Part shown: positions 43,701 to 51,652 of the stretch, in pieces
Position numbering within the stretch: the stretch's first letter is position 1
Layout of the letters: every line of letters starts with the position of its first letter
Translations under genes and position numbers: made by a program
IMG/VR virus record: IMGVR_UViG_3300031963_000094
Span: 1-64,000 of that record
DNA length: 64,000 bases
Reading direction: 5' to 3' (one strand)
Source of the DNA: a virus
The notes under the pieces: generated by a model
What the model saw: only the letters and a program-made list of their open reading frames with translations
Database searches by the model: none
What the model was told of the DNA's origin: nothing

Positions 43701-46217
43701 GCGAATCTTGCAAACAGCACTAATGAACTTGCTAAAGCAGGATTTGCGACTGCGAACATTGCAGAAAACTTAGCAATTGCAAGTTTCAAACATGCAAATT
43801 CTGGCTTCATTCAAGCGAACTCATCATATGCTCATGCCAATGCCGCTTATGTGTCTCAAAATGCTACTGGTCAATATGCGAATGCTTCGTTCATAATCGC
43901 AAATTCTGGATTTATACAAGCCAACGCATCTTTTAATCACGCCAATGCTGCGTTTGCTGCTGCGAACAATGTAGCACCACAAGTTCAACCGTCATACGAT
44001 ACTGCTAATGCTGCGTTTATTCATGCTAACGCATCATTTGTAAAAGCAAACACTGCCGATTCAAATGCTTTGTCTGCTGGCTCATATGCTAACTCTGCGT
44101 TTGATCATGCTAATGCTGCTTTTGCTTCAGCAAATAACGTAGCACCACAAGTACAACCAGCATTCAACACAGCAAATTCAGCATTCATTCAAGCCAACGC
44201 ATCATTCGACCATGCTAATGCTGCTTTTGCTTCGGCAAATAATGTAGCACCACAAGTACAGCCAGCATTCAACACTGCTAATGCGGCATTCATTCAAGCA
44301 AATGCGGCATTCATTCAAGCAAATGCGGCATTTATTCATGTCAATGCTTCGTTCGATAAAGCAAACACTGCCGATATAAATGCGCTGTCTGCCGGTTCAT
44401 ATGCTAACAGTGGATTCATTCATGCGAATGCTGCGTTTGGTAAAGCCAACAATGCTGATGCGAATGCTTTGTCAGCTGGATCTTATGCCAACTCTGCGTT
44501 TGCTGCTGCGAACAATGTAGCACCACAAATACAACCAGCATATGATACAGCTAATGCTGCTTTCATACAAGCAAATGCGGCATTTATACACGCCAACGCT
44601 TCGTTCGACAAAGCAAACAATGCTGATTCAAATGCTACATCGGCGGGAGTATATGCTAATGGTGCATATGTTCATGCGAACGCTGCTTTTGCTGCTGCTA
44701 ATAATGTGTTTCCGCAAGTTCAGCCGGCGTTTCATACCGCTAATGCGGCATTTATTCAAGCCAATGCTAGTATTCTTCACGCACAGTCTGCTTTCCATCA
44801 CGCAAATGCTGGATATGTGGCAGCAAACACCGCCGACGGTAAAGCAGTAACATCAGGTGACTATGCGAATGCGGCATTTATTGTTGCCAATGCTACGACA
44901 ATTCAAGCAAATGCTGGATTTAATCATGCGAACTCTGGCTTTACACAAGCAAACTCAGCATTTTTCCATGCGAATAGTGGCTTTATTCAGGCGAATGCTT
45001 CTTACAATCAGGCAAACGCATCATTTATCGTAGCTAACGCAACATCAACGCAGGCTAACGCAGCATTCGATCATGCTAATGCCGCTTTTGCTTCGGCAAA
45101 CAATGTAGCACCACAAGTACAACCAGCGTTTAATACTGCCAATGCGGCATTCTTGCAAGCCAATGCCGCTTTTGATAAAGCAAATACTGGTGCTAATGCT
45201 GAAGTTAGAAGTTTCTCTACAACATCAAATGGTGCTGTTTCTACATATGCTTTAGGGTTTACACCAACATCAAATACAGCAGTAATTGTTTCAATTGGTG
45301 GTATTGTACAAACTGAACTTGCTGATTATGAAGTAAATCGTTCGAACAGTTCGATCTCATTCAATGAGCCTCCACCTGCTGGAGAATCTGTTCGTGTAGC
45401 AGGATTCAATAATGTAAATCTTTATACTCTTGATGTTGCGAACTCTGCTGGTGCCATTGTTGTTTCGTATAATGGTATTGGTGATGGTGTAACGCAGGGC
45501 TTTAATTTAGGATTTAGACCGGAATCTGGCAACGCCATCTTTGTTTCAATTGGTGGTATTTTACAACCCGAAGACGCATATACTGTAAATCCATCAACAA
45601 ATAACATTACGTTTATTACCGCTCCTGGCAACGGAGAAAATATTCGTGTAGTTGGATATGACAAAGTTAATCCATACTTTGTTCAATATGTCAGTTCAAA
45701 TGTTTCAGTATCAACATTCGAAACAGTTGCGAATGGTAACTTCACGACATTTAACTTAGGATTTTTACCACAAGCACGTGAAGTGTTGATCGTTTCTGTT
45801 GATGGTGTTATTCAACCAATTACATCATACACAGTCAACAATATTCAACAAACAATTACTTTTGACGGTGCTCCTGCTAGTGGTGAATTAGTTCGTGTCA
45901 TTACAATGTACACGACAGCAAATGCTTTCATCACACCAGATGGTTCGATTAGTTTAGCCAAACTTGACACTCAGTTATACAATCTGATATACAATTCAAG
46001 TAATGTAGCGAATAACATTTCTAATACAGCAAATATTGCAATTGCAAATGTTCAGGCAAGTGCTAATGCTACATTGAATACAGTTTCAAATACAGTCAAC
46101 GCTTCGTTTATTACAGCTAATGCCGCTTTCATACAAGCAAACGCAGCATTTATTCAAGCAAATACTGCCGCATCTACTGGGAAGGCAATTGCTATGGCTC
46201 TTGTATTTGGAGGATAA
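40755..46217 (+). CDS. Giant long-tail-fibre protein with 7-residue repeats
   Basis: 1,820 residues. The N-terminal domain (1-175) begins TSIQIKRSLTTNTPVSLNIG, a fibre head type. Residues about 180-630 and 1005-1475 are nearly pure heptad repeats of the form A-x-F-x-x-A-N, broken by the insert VAPQVQPAFNTANAAF in seven variants. A globular centre lies between (about 640-1000). Three fibre beta modules follow (VIVSIGGIVQTELADYEVN and relatives, 1480-1700), and the end is GKAIAMALVFGG. Ala/Phe at heptad positions suits a trimeric coil. It is the best candidate for the main long fibre, equivalent in role to T4 gp34-37. Confidence 0.82.
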   Translation: MSNTSIQIKRSLTTNTPVSLNIGEPAYSYSSNTLFIGSPAETGAIPIGGHDSYLRGLTSYEQANIAFRTANAASIRANNSLNANSGGTITGDVLIQGNLNIVGGSIGANVPVVLIGDNIITLNTAISQSGQPTMNAGIEIDRGAQPNVYLLWNETDNKWTFTNDGVNYDDLGGSATASYANSAFVQANSAFLHANYSFDQANSGFTQANSSFFHANAAYLHANAAYTSQNTSGIRANSAYEQANAAYIHANSAFQFQNASGNYANSGFIQANSAYHHANAAFVNANSTFATTNSAFIHANAAYASQNTTGIRANSGFVQANSAFFHANAAFANANGAFASANAAFANANGAFASANAAYIQANSGFIKTNAAFDHANAAFASANNVAPQVQPAFNTANAAFIQANSSFIHVNSSFHHANAAFANANGAFARANAAFANANGAFASANAAFNTANAAFIRANNSLNANVGGQVTGDVTIVGNVTSNTLTTTGSNGSITGANAIFSNYFFGANGTVDMYVYTSYAFANANGAFASANAAFANANGAFAAANGAYIQANSAFIKTNAAFDHANAAYLSQNATGQYANAAFIHANSSFIKTNAAFDHANAAYISQNATGQYANAAFIRANNSLNANLGGTVTANVTINANLTTQNVFVGSYIDLNTSSSIPPRNEGRIFYENDQKTLAYNNESDNTIQLGQETVIRVWNNSGTTIARGKVARIGGDASANGFPAVALASATLAENAEVVGVTSTTIANNDYGYVTIHGKIRGLNTSLLTAGQELFLSDTPGEYQTTPPATPSVPMAIGYVTLSDVTDGSILVYSHLMEGKNKTNGAILFGRNGAIDQDPTKLYWDYVNDRLGIDTDSPQANLHVAGDGLFTGNLTITGNLVVSNAQTITTDQLFIGGNNVILSANVVGTPSLNAAIIVNRGDSPNAYILWDETVNEWLAYEGTGEPGHILLANKTANSWLVYNTFEAYEKEFYPIGANLANSTNELAKAGFATANIAENLAIASFKHANSGFIQANSSYAHANAAYVSQNATGQYANASFIIANSGFIQANASFNHANAAFAAANNVAPQVQPSYDTANAAFIHANASFVKANTADSNALSAGSYANSAFDHANAAFASANNVAPQVQPAFNTANSAFIQANASFDHANAAFASANNVAPQVQPAFNTANAAFIQANAAFIQANAAFIHVNASFDKANTADINALSAGSYANSGFIHANAAFGKANNADANALSAGSYANSAFAAANNVAPQIQPAYDTANAAFIQANAAFIHANASFDKANNADSNATSAGVYANGAYVHANAAFAAANNVFPQVQPAFHTANAAFIQANASILHAQSAFHHANAGYVAANTADGKAVTSGDYANAAFIVANATTIQANAGFNHANSGFTQANSAFFHANSGFIQANASYNQANASFIVANATSTQANAAFDHANAAFASANNVAPQVQPAFNTANAAFLQANAAFDKANTGANAEVRSFSTTSNGAVSTYALGFTPTSNTAVIVSIGGIVQTELADYEVNRSNSSISFNEPPPAGESVRVAGFNNVNLYTLDVANSAGAIVVSYNGIGDGVTQGFNLGFRPESGNAIFVSIGGILQPEDAYTVNPSTNNITFITAPGNGENIRVVGYDKVNPYFVQYVSSNVSVSTFETVANGNFTTFNLGFLPQAREVLIVSVDGVIQPITSYTVNNIQQTITFDGAPASGELVRVITMYTTANAFITPDGSISLAKLDTQLYNLIYNSSNVANNISNTANIAIANVQASANATLNTVSNTVNASFITANAAFIQANAAFIQANTAASTGKAIAMALVFGG
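41287..45190 (+). repeat. 21-bp repeat fields inside the giant fibre gene
   Basis: Two fields (about 41287-42640 and 43780-45190) consist of 21-base units encoding AxFxxAN. Longer near-identical blocks that encode NNVxPQxQPAF recur near 41905, 43965, 44135, 44245, 44515, 44700 and 45105. Codon differences between units show long-term divergence with local homogenisation. Confidence 0.9.
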
Positions 46218-46220
46218 CAA

Positions 46221-46703
46221 ATGTTACAAACAATAGGTTCCGCTAGAATAGCAAACAGTGCAGTAACAACTGTCAAGATAGCAGATTATGCCGTTACAAA
46301 CACCAAAATTGCCAATGCTGCCATCACTGTAGAAAATATCTCAGCGGATACTTTACCTAATTACGACTTAGATGATATATCATATCTGGCAGATGGAAAT
46401 ACATTAAATTTTCCATTAAGATATAACACAACAAATGTATCTGTCAGAGATCCGTCAAGTTTGATGATAATTGTAAATGGTACAATACAGAAACCTTATG
46501 CGAACACCTATGGTTCAAACACTTGGATAACTAACATATATGCCCCCGATGGTGGTTATATGTTAGACAGTGATGGTACAATTCGTTTCTCCGAACCCGT
46601 ACCGAACGGGTCAACAATTCAAATAAGAGTCGTTCCTGGCATCGCAAATACCGTTCAGAGAACTTATCCTTACCGACCAATCGATATTATGATTGGCGAA
46701 TAA
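46221..46703 (+). CDS. Fibre-tip-like protein with one beta module
   Basis: 160 residues. The N-terminal SARIANSAVTTVKIADYAVT, NTKIANAAIT repeat is a short stalk, and the rest resembles the fibre beta module (LNFPLRYNTTNVSVRDPSSL, MIIVNGTIQKPY, IQIRVVPG). It follows the giant fibre by three bases, so it probably forms its distal or accessory part. It ends RPIDIMIGE. No chaperone-like gene is seen directly after it. Confidence 0.68.
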   Translation: MLQTIGSARIANSAVTTVKIADYAVTNTKIANAAITVENISADTLPNYDLDDISYLADGNTLNFPLRYNTTNVSVRDPSSLMIIVNGTIQKPYANTYGSNTWITNIYAPDGGYMLDSDGTIRFSEPVPNGSTIQIRVVPGIANTVQRTYPYRPIDIMIGE

Positions 46704-46706
46704 AAG

Positions 46707-46714
46707 ACTAAATA
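46707..46714 (+). promoter_or_regulatory. Late-promoter-like element ACTAAATA
   Basis: The octamer stands 48 bases before the ATG at 46762, directly after the stop of the previous gene. The leader carries GGAG next to the start. It is one of four exact copies in the window. Confidence 0.55.
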
Positions 46715-46761
46715 GTAGAGATTTTAAAAAATAATCAATTACCCAATTATTTGGAGTCGAA

Positions 46762-49700
46762 ATGGCTAGAAAAGTATTATCTGATACATACTTCTCGTTC
46801 ACACCGTCAAGCAGAACGATTGTATTTAATCAAATCATTCAAAGAGAGAGATTCGTTCTCATTACGAATCTGAACACGAATCAGGTAATCTACAATTTTT
46901 CAGATCCAAATCTGAAAATTACCTCATATTCAACATCGACAAACAACACTACTGGAGCAGCAACGACAAGTATCGTTCTTCAGTACAATACAACTGCAAT
47001 GTCGGCGACCGACGATCTGCAAGTTGTCATTGATGAGTATGAAGAGAAGTTTACTCCGTCAGAACTGTATACTGACCCAGTAAATAAATTCAGAACAAGT
47101 CAACCACAAGCATTGATTGATACTGACTTTGAATATTCCACTCAATCAACGAAATGGGAATCTTTATCTCTTGTCAATAATCGACCATATGCATACCAAA
47201 ACACAAGTGCAAACACCATTTTTTCTACTGGTGGACCACTAACTGTAACAGCCATTGCAGTCAACTCCAATTCCAGCGTGGTTACAGTTTACACCGCAAA
47301 CACTGTTGCTGTAAACACTCCAGTTTTTGTAACAGATACGGCATGGGGACCTGCTGATGGAACATTCATGGTCGATTCAGTAACACCAGGCCATGCAATT
47401 CGTTACACAACAAAACAACGTTACATTAACACAGCAGCAGGCATAGCAAACGTTAATATTAACATTCCTGGTGTAAGTGCTGTTGCAAACGGTTCAGTGT
47501 ACTCACGTGCTAATATTGGTATTGCAAACATTAACTTCATCAGCACATTTGCAAACGGTCAAATTACAACAACTCAGCCACATGGTTTGTCATTAGGCAA
47601 TGAAGTTATTATTCAGGGTGCATTTGCTGCAACATCTGGTACACCAAACGGTACTTACACAATTACTGGCGTCTACTCTAATACTACTTTCCGTATTGAT
47701 GCTAACGTAGCACCAGTAAGTTCTGGTGGTATCACTTCTTCACTGGCAAACTTGTTCTCTGCCGGTCGTTCAACAATCGTACATCGTGCATATGATGGTG
47801 GTGTTGAATTTGGTACAGCAGCAGAAGGTCATAATAATCAATTGATTCGTCAGACACGCCGTTATTTCCGTTACCAGTCTGGTAAAGGTATTCAGATGTC
47901 AACTGGTACGTTGATGAAGCCGGCGATGCGTGTTGATAGTATTATCAGTTCAGGTGTGGTTGTAACAGTCAAAACAAAAGAGCCTCACTTCTTAGATGCA
48001 AACGTATCAATTAATGTCACCAATTGTAATGAGGTGGCATACAACGGAACATTTAATGTTTTTGAAACACTGGATCCGTATACATTCCGTTATGTTGCAA
48101 ATAGCACACCATCATCTTCTACAGCGACAGGCTTATATCGTATAACCGTCAATAGTTGGTTTGGTGCTATTAACCGTGTTGGTATGTTTGATGATCAAAA
48201 CGGATTGTTTTTTGAATATGACGGTACAACATTATCGGCTGTTAGACGTTCATCAACTCGTCAAATTTCTGGTTACATCAGTGCAAACACTTCAAATACA
48301 CAGATTGATGGTGTGAATGTCAACGGTGTAACAACCAAGTTCTCTTCTGAACTTGAAGTTGGTGACTATATCGTTATCAAAGGTATGTCATATCGTGTCA
48401 TTGAAATTCAATCTGACACAAGATTACATGTTTCTCCTGCGTATCGTGGTGAAACTCCACTTTTCCAAGCAGTTGCAAACAAAACTATTGATTTTAAATA
48501 TACGCAATCAGAGTGGAATATAGATCGCTGTAATGGAACAGGACCATCAGGATATAATATTGATTTAAGCAGAATGCAAATGTTGTATCTAGATTATTCA
48601 TGGTATGGTGCTGGTTTTGTTCGTTGGGGATTCCGTGCTACAGATGGTAACATTATCTACTGCCATAAAGTAGTTAATAATAACGTCAACTATGAAGCAT
48701 ATATGCGTTCAGGTAACTTGCCCGCACGTTATGAAACAAATACGTTCTCACGTAGAACCAGACTTCAAGCAACGATGAACTCCGGTGACAATACAATGAA
48801 CGTAGCAAATGCTTCAGTTTTCCCAACAGCAGGTACATTGTGGGTATACGGTGGACCTGGTGGTCTGAGCGAATTCATTAACTATAATGGCATTTCAAAT
48901 AATTCACCATCGGGTTGGACATTTAATAATCTTACACGTGGCCAAACTGGTGCCACCATCAACTGTGTGATGTCTACGACAAGCACAGTATTGAATTTGG
49001 TAGCAGGTCAAGCAACGACTGGCATTCAACCTGGCATGTATGTAAGTAATGCTAACATTCCTGGTACAGCAATTATTACTTCAGTTACTCCTGGTGTATC
49101 GATTCAACTTTCACAAGCACCACAAATTGGTGGCACAGGTCTTGTGACATTTATTCCAATGGGTAATACAGCACAAACGTTTACGTTCTCATCAACTTCG
49201 CCAACTTCTGTTGAACTTCATGCGCCAGGTTATTCACCTAGATTGAGTCATTGGGGTACTTCTGTAATTATGGATGGTCGTTACGATGATGATAAGTCTT
49301 TCGTGTTTACTCAAGGTATGCCAGTTGCAAGAAGCATACCTCCTGGTCAGCGTATGGCAATACAAAGTTTCCGTATTTCACCATCGGTTAGTAATGGTGT
49401 TCCTGGTTCAAGACTTGGTGATCGTGAAGTAGTTAATCGTATGCAAATGATTCTACGTCAATTAGACCTCCTCTCTGGTGGTCAGTTCTTGATGGAAATT
49501 CTTTTGAATGCATCAACTGCAAATGCTACACCACAGTGGGCTTCAGTCGGTGGTTCAAGTTTGGTTCAATATATTAATCATAGCGCAGACACAAGAATTG
49601 ATGGTGGTGAAGTTATCTACGGCTTCTTCACTAACTCATCTGGTGGTACAACGAACTTGACAACAACTTCAGTCGAACTTAACTTAGTTCGTGACTTGGG

Positions 49701-49848
49701 TAATAGTATTTTGGGTGGAGGAACACTTGATCCAAATCGTGGTTTCTTTCCCGATGGACCTGATATCATTACAATTTGTGCCCGAAACGTTGGTACGGGG
49801 GCAGCATCTATCTTCTCTAGATTGTCGTGGACAGAAGCACAGGCATAA
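46762..49848 (+). CDS. Large conserved virion structural protein
   Basis: 1,028 residues, beginning ARKVLSDTYFSFTPSSRTIV, with the motif KFRTSQPQALIDTDFEYSTQ and TKWESLSLVNNRPYAYQNTS, which I recognise from large virion proteins of cyanophage-like T4 viruses. Inside are a barrel module near residue 515 (VTTKFSSELEVGDYIVIKG) and another near 750 (IQPGMYVSNANIPGTAIIT). WGFRATDGNIIYCHKV and the C-terminal GFFPDGPDIITICARN are further conserved blocks. No enzyme motif. It probably belongs to the tail fibre or baseplate periphery; exact place unknown. Confidence 0.72.
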   Translation: MARKVLSDTYFSFTPSSRTIVFNQIIQRERFVLITNLNTNQVIYNFSDPNLKITSYSTSTNNTTGAATTSIVLQYNTTAMSATDDLQVVIDEYEEKFTPSELYTDPVNKFRTSQPQALIDTDFEYSTQSTKWESLSLVNNRPYAYQNTSANTIFSTGGPLTVTAIAVNSNSSVVTVYTANTVAVNTPVFVTDTAWGPADGTFMVDSVTPGHAIRYTTKQRYINTAAGIANVNINIPGVSAVANGSVYSRANIGIANINFISTFANGQITTTQPHGLSLGNEVIIQGAFAATSGTPNGTYTITGVYSNTTFRIDANVAPVSSGGITSSLANLFSAGRSTIVHRAYDGGVEFGTAAEGHNNQLIRQTRRYFRYQSGKGIQMSTGTLMKPAMRVDSIISSGVVVTVKTKEPHFLDANVSINVTNCNEVAYNGTFNVFETLDPYTFRYVANSTPSSSTATGLYRITVNSWFGAINRVGMFDDQNGLFFEYDGTTLSAVRRSSTRQISGYISANTSNTQIDGVNVNGVTTKFSSELEVGDYIVIKGMSYRVIEIQSDTRLHVSPAYRGETPLFQAVANKTIDFKYTQSEWNIDRCNGTGPSGYNIDLSRMQMLYLDYSWYGAGFVRWGFRATDGNIIYCHKVVNNNVNYEAYMRSGNLPARYETNTFSRRTRLQATMNSGDNTMNVANASVFPTAGTLWVYGGPGGLSEFINYNGISNNSPSGWTFNNLTRGQTGATINCVMSTTSTVLNLVAGQATTGIQPGMYVSNANIPGTAIITSVTPGVSIQLSQAPQIGGTGLVTFIPMGNTAQTFTFSSTSPTSVELHAPGYSPRLSHWGTSVIMDGRYDDDKSFVFTQGMPVARSIPPGQRMAIQSFRISPSVSNGVPGSRLGDREVVNRMQMILRQLDLLSGGQFLMEILLNASTANATPQWASVGGSSLVQYINHSADTRIDGGEVIYGFFTNSSGGTTNLTTTSVELNLVRDLGNSILGGGTLDPNRGFFPDGPDIITICARNVGTGAASIFSRLSWTEAQA

Positions 49849-50496
49849 ATGTTATCAGTAACTACATTACCAATACTGCAAGCCGTAAATGAAAACAAAG
49901 AATTTTATTTCGGCTTGCAGCCAGGTCTGTCTGGAAGAGCGGATGTTGAATACGTAAATCGTAGCATATCATTTAATCCTGCTTCCAACACCATTACTAT
50001 TGGTGTTAATTTAAATCTTGGAAGAAATACGGTCAATGGTGTGGCAATTGCTGAGTCTTCGTTGCCTTCTACAAAACTTTTACCAATTAATCGTCTACTG
50101 GAAAACACATATCTAATACCAGGTTCAGCGAATGGTAACGTAAGTATTTTTGTTGGTGATAGTTCAGTGTATTATTTGACTGGCAATACAGCTGGAAATG
50201 TTACATTTGATTTGCGAGTAAGTCCTCAAGTTCCTCTTGATAGTTTGATGGGGAATGGACAGTCACTTACGACAGCTTTTATAATGACGCAGGGTGGTGG
50301 CATACAGTATTTGGCTAATCTTTCTATTGATGGTGTGTATCAAGCAAATAGTACCAGATGGAGTGGCAATAGTAGGCCTACTTACTCTACATCACTTACA
50401 AGTCAACAGTTGGATGTGTACACTTTTACGACAATAAAAACAGGAGCCAACACATATTCAATTTTGGGCTCAAGAACATCATACGGTTTTGGTTAA
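49849..50496 (+). CDS. Fibre-like protein with C-terminal domain shared with the gene at 50822
   Basis: 215 residues. Its second half (NVTFDLRVSPQ, SLMGNGQSLTTAFIMTQGGG, YLANLSIDGVYQ, LDVYTFTTIKTGANTYSILG) matches the C-terminus of the gene at 50822 (NVTFNLRANTQ, GIGQSVTTAILLKQG, DIYSFNVIKTAANTYTILA). The start follows the previous stop with no gap. It probably forms a receptor-proximal domain. Ends in SYGFG. Confidence 0.68.
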   Translation: MLSVTTLPILQAVNENKEFYFGLQPGLSGRADVEYVNRSISFNPASNTITIGVNLNLGRNTVNGVAIAESSLPSTKLLPINRLLENTYLIPGSANGNVSIFVGDSSVYYLTGNTAGNVTFDLRVSPQVPLDSLMGNGQSLTTAFIMTQGGGIQYLANLSIDGVYQANSTRWSGNSRPTYSTSLTSQQLDVYTFTTIKTGANTYSILGSRTSYGFG

Positions 50497-50500
50497 ATAA

Positions 50501-50821
50501 ATGATTCAAAAAGTTCGCACACCTCTTATTAGTACAACAAGTATTACTGGTAATTTGGTTGCCTCTGGCGCCATTGCTGGTAATAATATTGTAGAGGGTC
50601 AGATTACTGGCAACTTGATTGCTGTTGGGGCTATTGCTGGTAACAATATTGTTGCTGGCACAATTACGGGAAATTTGATTGCTGTTGAGGCTATTGCTGG
50701 TAACAATATTGTTGCTGGCACAATTACGGGAAATTTGATTGCGAATAATGCTGTATCTGGAAATAACATAGTATCACCTCCAGACATTTTTGATGATGTC
50801 TTTTTGTTTGGGGGTATGTAA
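50501..50821 (+). CDS. Short fibre stalk protein made of GNNI/GNL repeats
   Basis: 106 residues, almost entirely repeats of the type IAGNNIVAGTITGNLIA, with the C-terminus PPDIFDDVFLFGGM nearly identical to the gene at 31122. Two 60-base copies in the DNA differ by one base. It lacks the fibre beta module of the longer stalks and looks like a shortened duplicate. Its stop directly touches the next ATG. Confidence 0.66.
   Translation: MIQKVRTPLISTTSITGNLVASGAIAGNNIVEGQITGNLIAVGAIAGNNIVAGTITGNLIAVEAIAGNNIVAGTITGNLIANNAVSGNNIVSPPDIFDDVFLFGGM
50621..50742 (+). repeat. Tandem 60-bp repeat in the fibre stalk gene
   Basis: Bases 50621-50682 and 50681-50742 are the same 62-base stretch at a 60-base period with one mismatch. 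A third, more divergent copy precedes them (50561-50620). They encode one stalk repeat of 20 residues each. Confidence 0.95.
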
Positions 50822-51649
50822 ATGTCTGAACAAAAAGTAGAGTCGGGTCGTATAGCAGATGGTGCAATTCTTGGAAACAAGATTGCATCAAACGCCGTTC
50901 GTGGAAATAATATTGTTGCAAGTGCCATTACGGGAAACCTTATTGCTGATGGTTCTGTTTCTGGTAATAATATTGTTGATAATGCCATTCGTGGTAATAA
51001 CATTGTTGCTGGCACAATCACAGGCAATTTAATCGCAGACGGCTCAATTTCTGGTAATAATATTGTTGATAATGCCATTCGTGGTAATAACATTGTTGCT
51101 GGCACAATCACAGGCAATCTTCTTGCCGCACAAACAATTACTGGTGATGACTTAGCACCAAACAGTATTCGTGCTAACAACATCGTAGCAGGTCAAATTG
51201 CAAGTAACACACTTACTTCAAATTTACAAATATCACTTACGCAAGTATTTGAGACTGCCAATGTTTTTACAACAGCAGTAGGTGGTAATGTAAACATTGA
51301 TTTGCAGAATAATACAGTATATTTCTTTTCATCAAATACCACTGCAAATGTAACTTTTAATCTGAGAGCAAATACACAGAACACCCTTGATTCACAACTA
51401 GGAATAGGTCAATCAGTTACTACAGCAATTTTGTTGAAACAAGGTGCAACAAGATTTCGTGCTAATGTTTACGTCGATGGTGTATTACAGGCACCGTTTT
51501 ACTTGGGTAATTCTGCACCTTCTTTTGCGGCAACACAACAAGAATCTATTGACATATATTCGTTCAATGTTATAAAAACAGCAGCGAATACATATACAAT
51601 ATTGGCAGCAAACTCTAATTTCCAAAGAGCAACAAATCAGAATCCATAA
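50822..51649 (+). CDS. Fibre protein with stalk repeats and C-terminal beta domain
   Basis: 275 residues. Residues 10-130 are stalk repeats (SGNNIVDNAIRGNNIVAGTI, TGNLIADGS). Residues 135-275 form a domain shared with the gene at 49849 (NNTVYFFSSNTTANVTFNL, ANVYVDGVLQAPFYLG, DIYSFNVIKTAANTYTILA). It ends the adhesion region and lies three bases before gp13. A fibre or accessory whisker role is likely. Confidence 0.68.
   Translation: MSEQKVESGRIADGAILGNKIASNAVRGNNIVASAITGNLIADGSVSGNNIVDNAIRGNNIVAGTITGNLIADGSISGNNIVDNAIRGNNIVAGTITGNLLAAQTITGDDLAPNSIRANNIVAGQIASNTLTSNLQISLTQVFETANVFTTAVGGNVNIDLQNNTVYFFSSNTTANVTFNLRANTQNTLDSQLGIGQSVTTAILLKQGATRFRANVYVDGVLQAPFYLGNSAPSFAATQQESIDIYSFNVIKTAANTYTILAANSNFQRATNQNP
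50958..51118 (+). repeat. Perfect 71-bp direct repeat, period 90
   Basis: Bases 50958-51028 are repeated exactly at 51048-51118. The unit encodes the stalk segment SGNNIVDNAIRGNNIVAG and onwards. Absence of any mismatch, even at third codon positions, indicates recent duplication. Confidence 0.95.
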
Positions 51650-51652
51650 CTT

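Noticed and set aside
41257-44850. Alternative-frame open frames in the giant fibre repeats
   Set aside because: The 21-bp periodicity keeps other frames open by chance; products are Met/Leu/His-rich low complexity.
46595-46611. Hairpin ACCCGT/ACGGGT as terminator
   Set aside because: It lies inside the coding region of the gene at 46221 and has no following T run.
50561-51118. Regular 60- and 90-bp repeats that could suggest a CRISPR array
   Set aside because: Repeats are in-frame multiples of three, code for a stalk protein, and have no unique spacers or cas genes.
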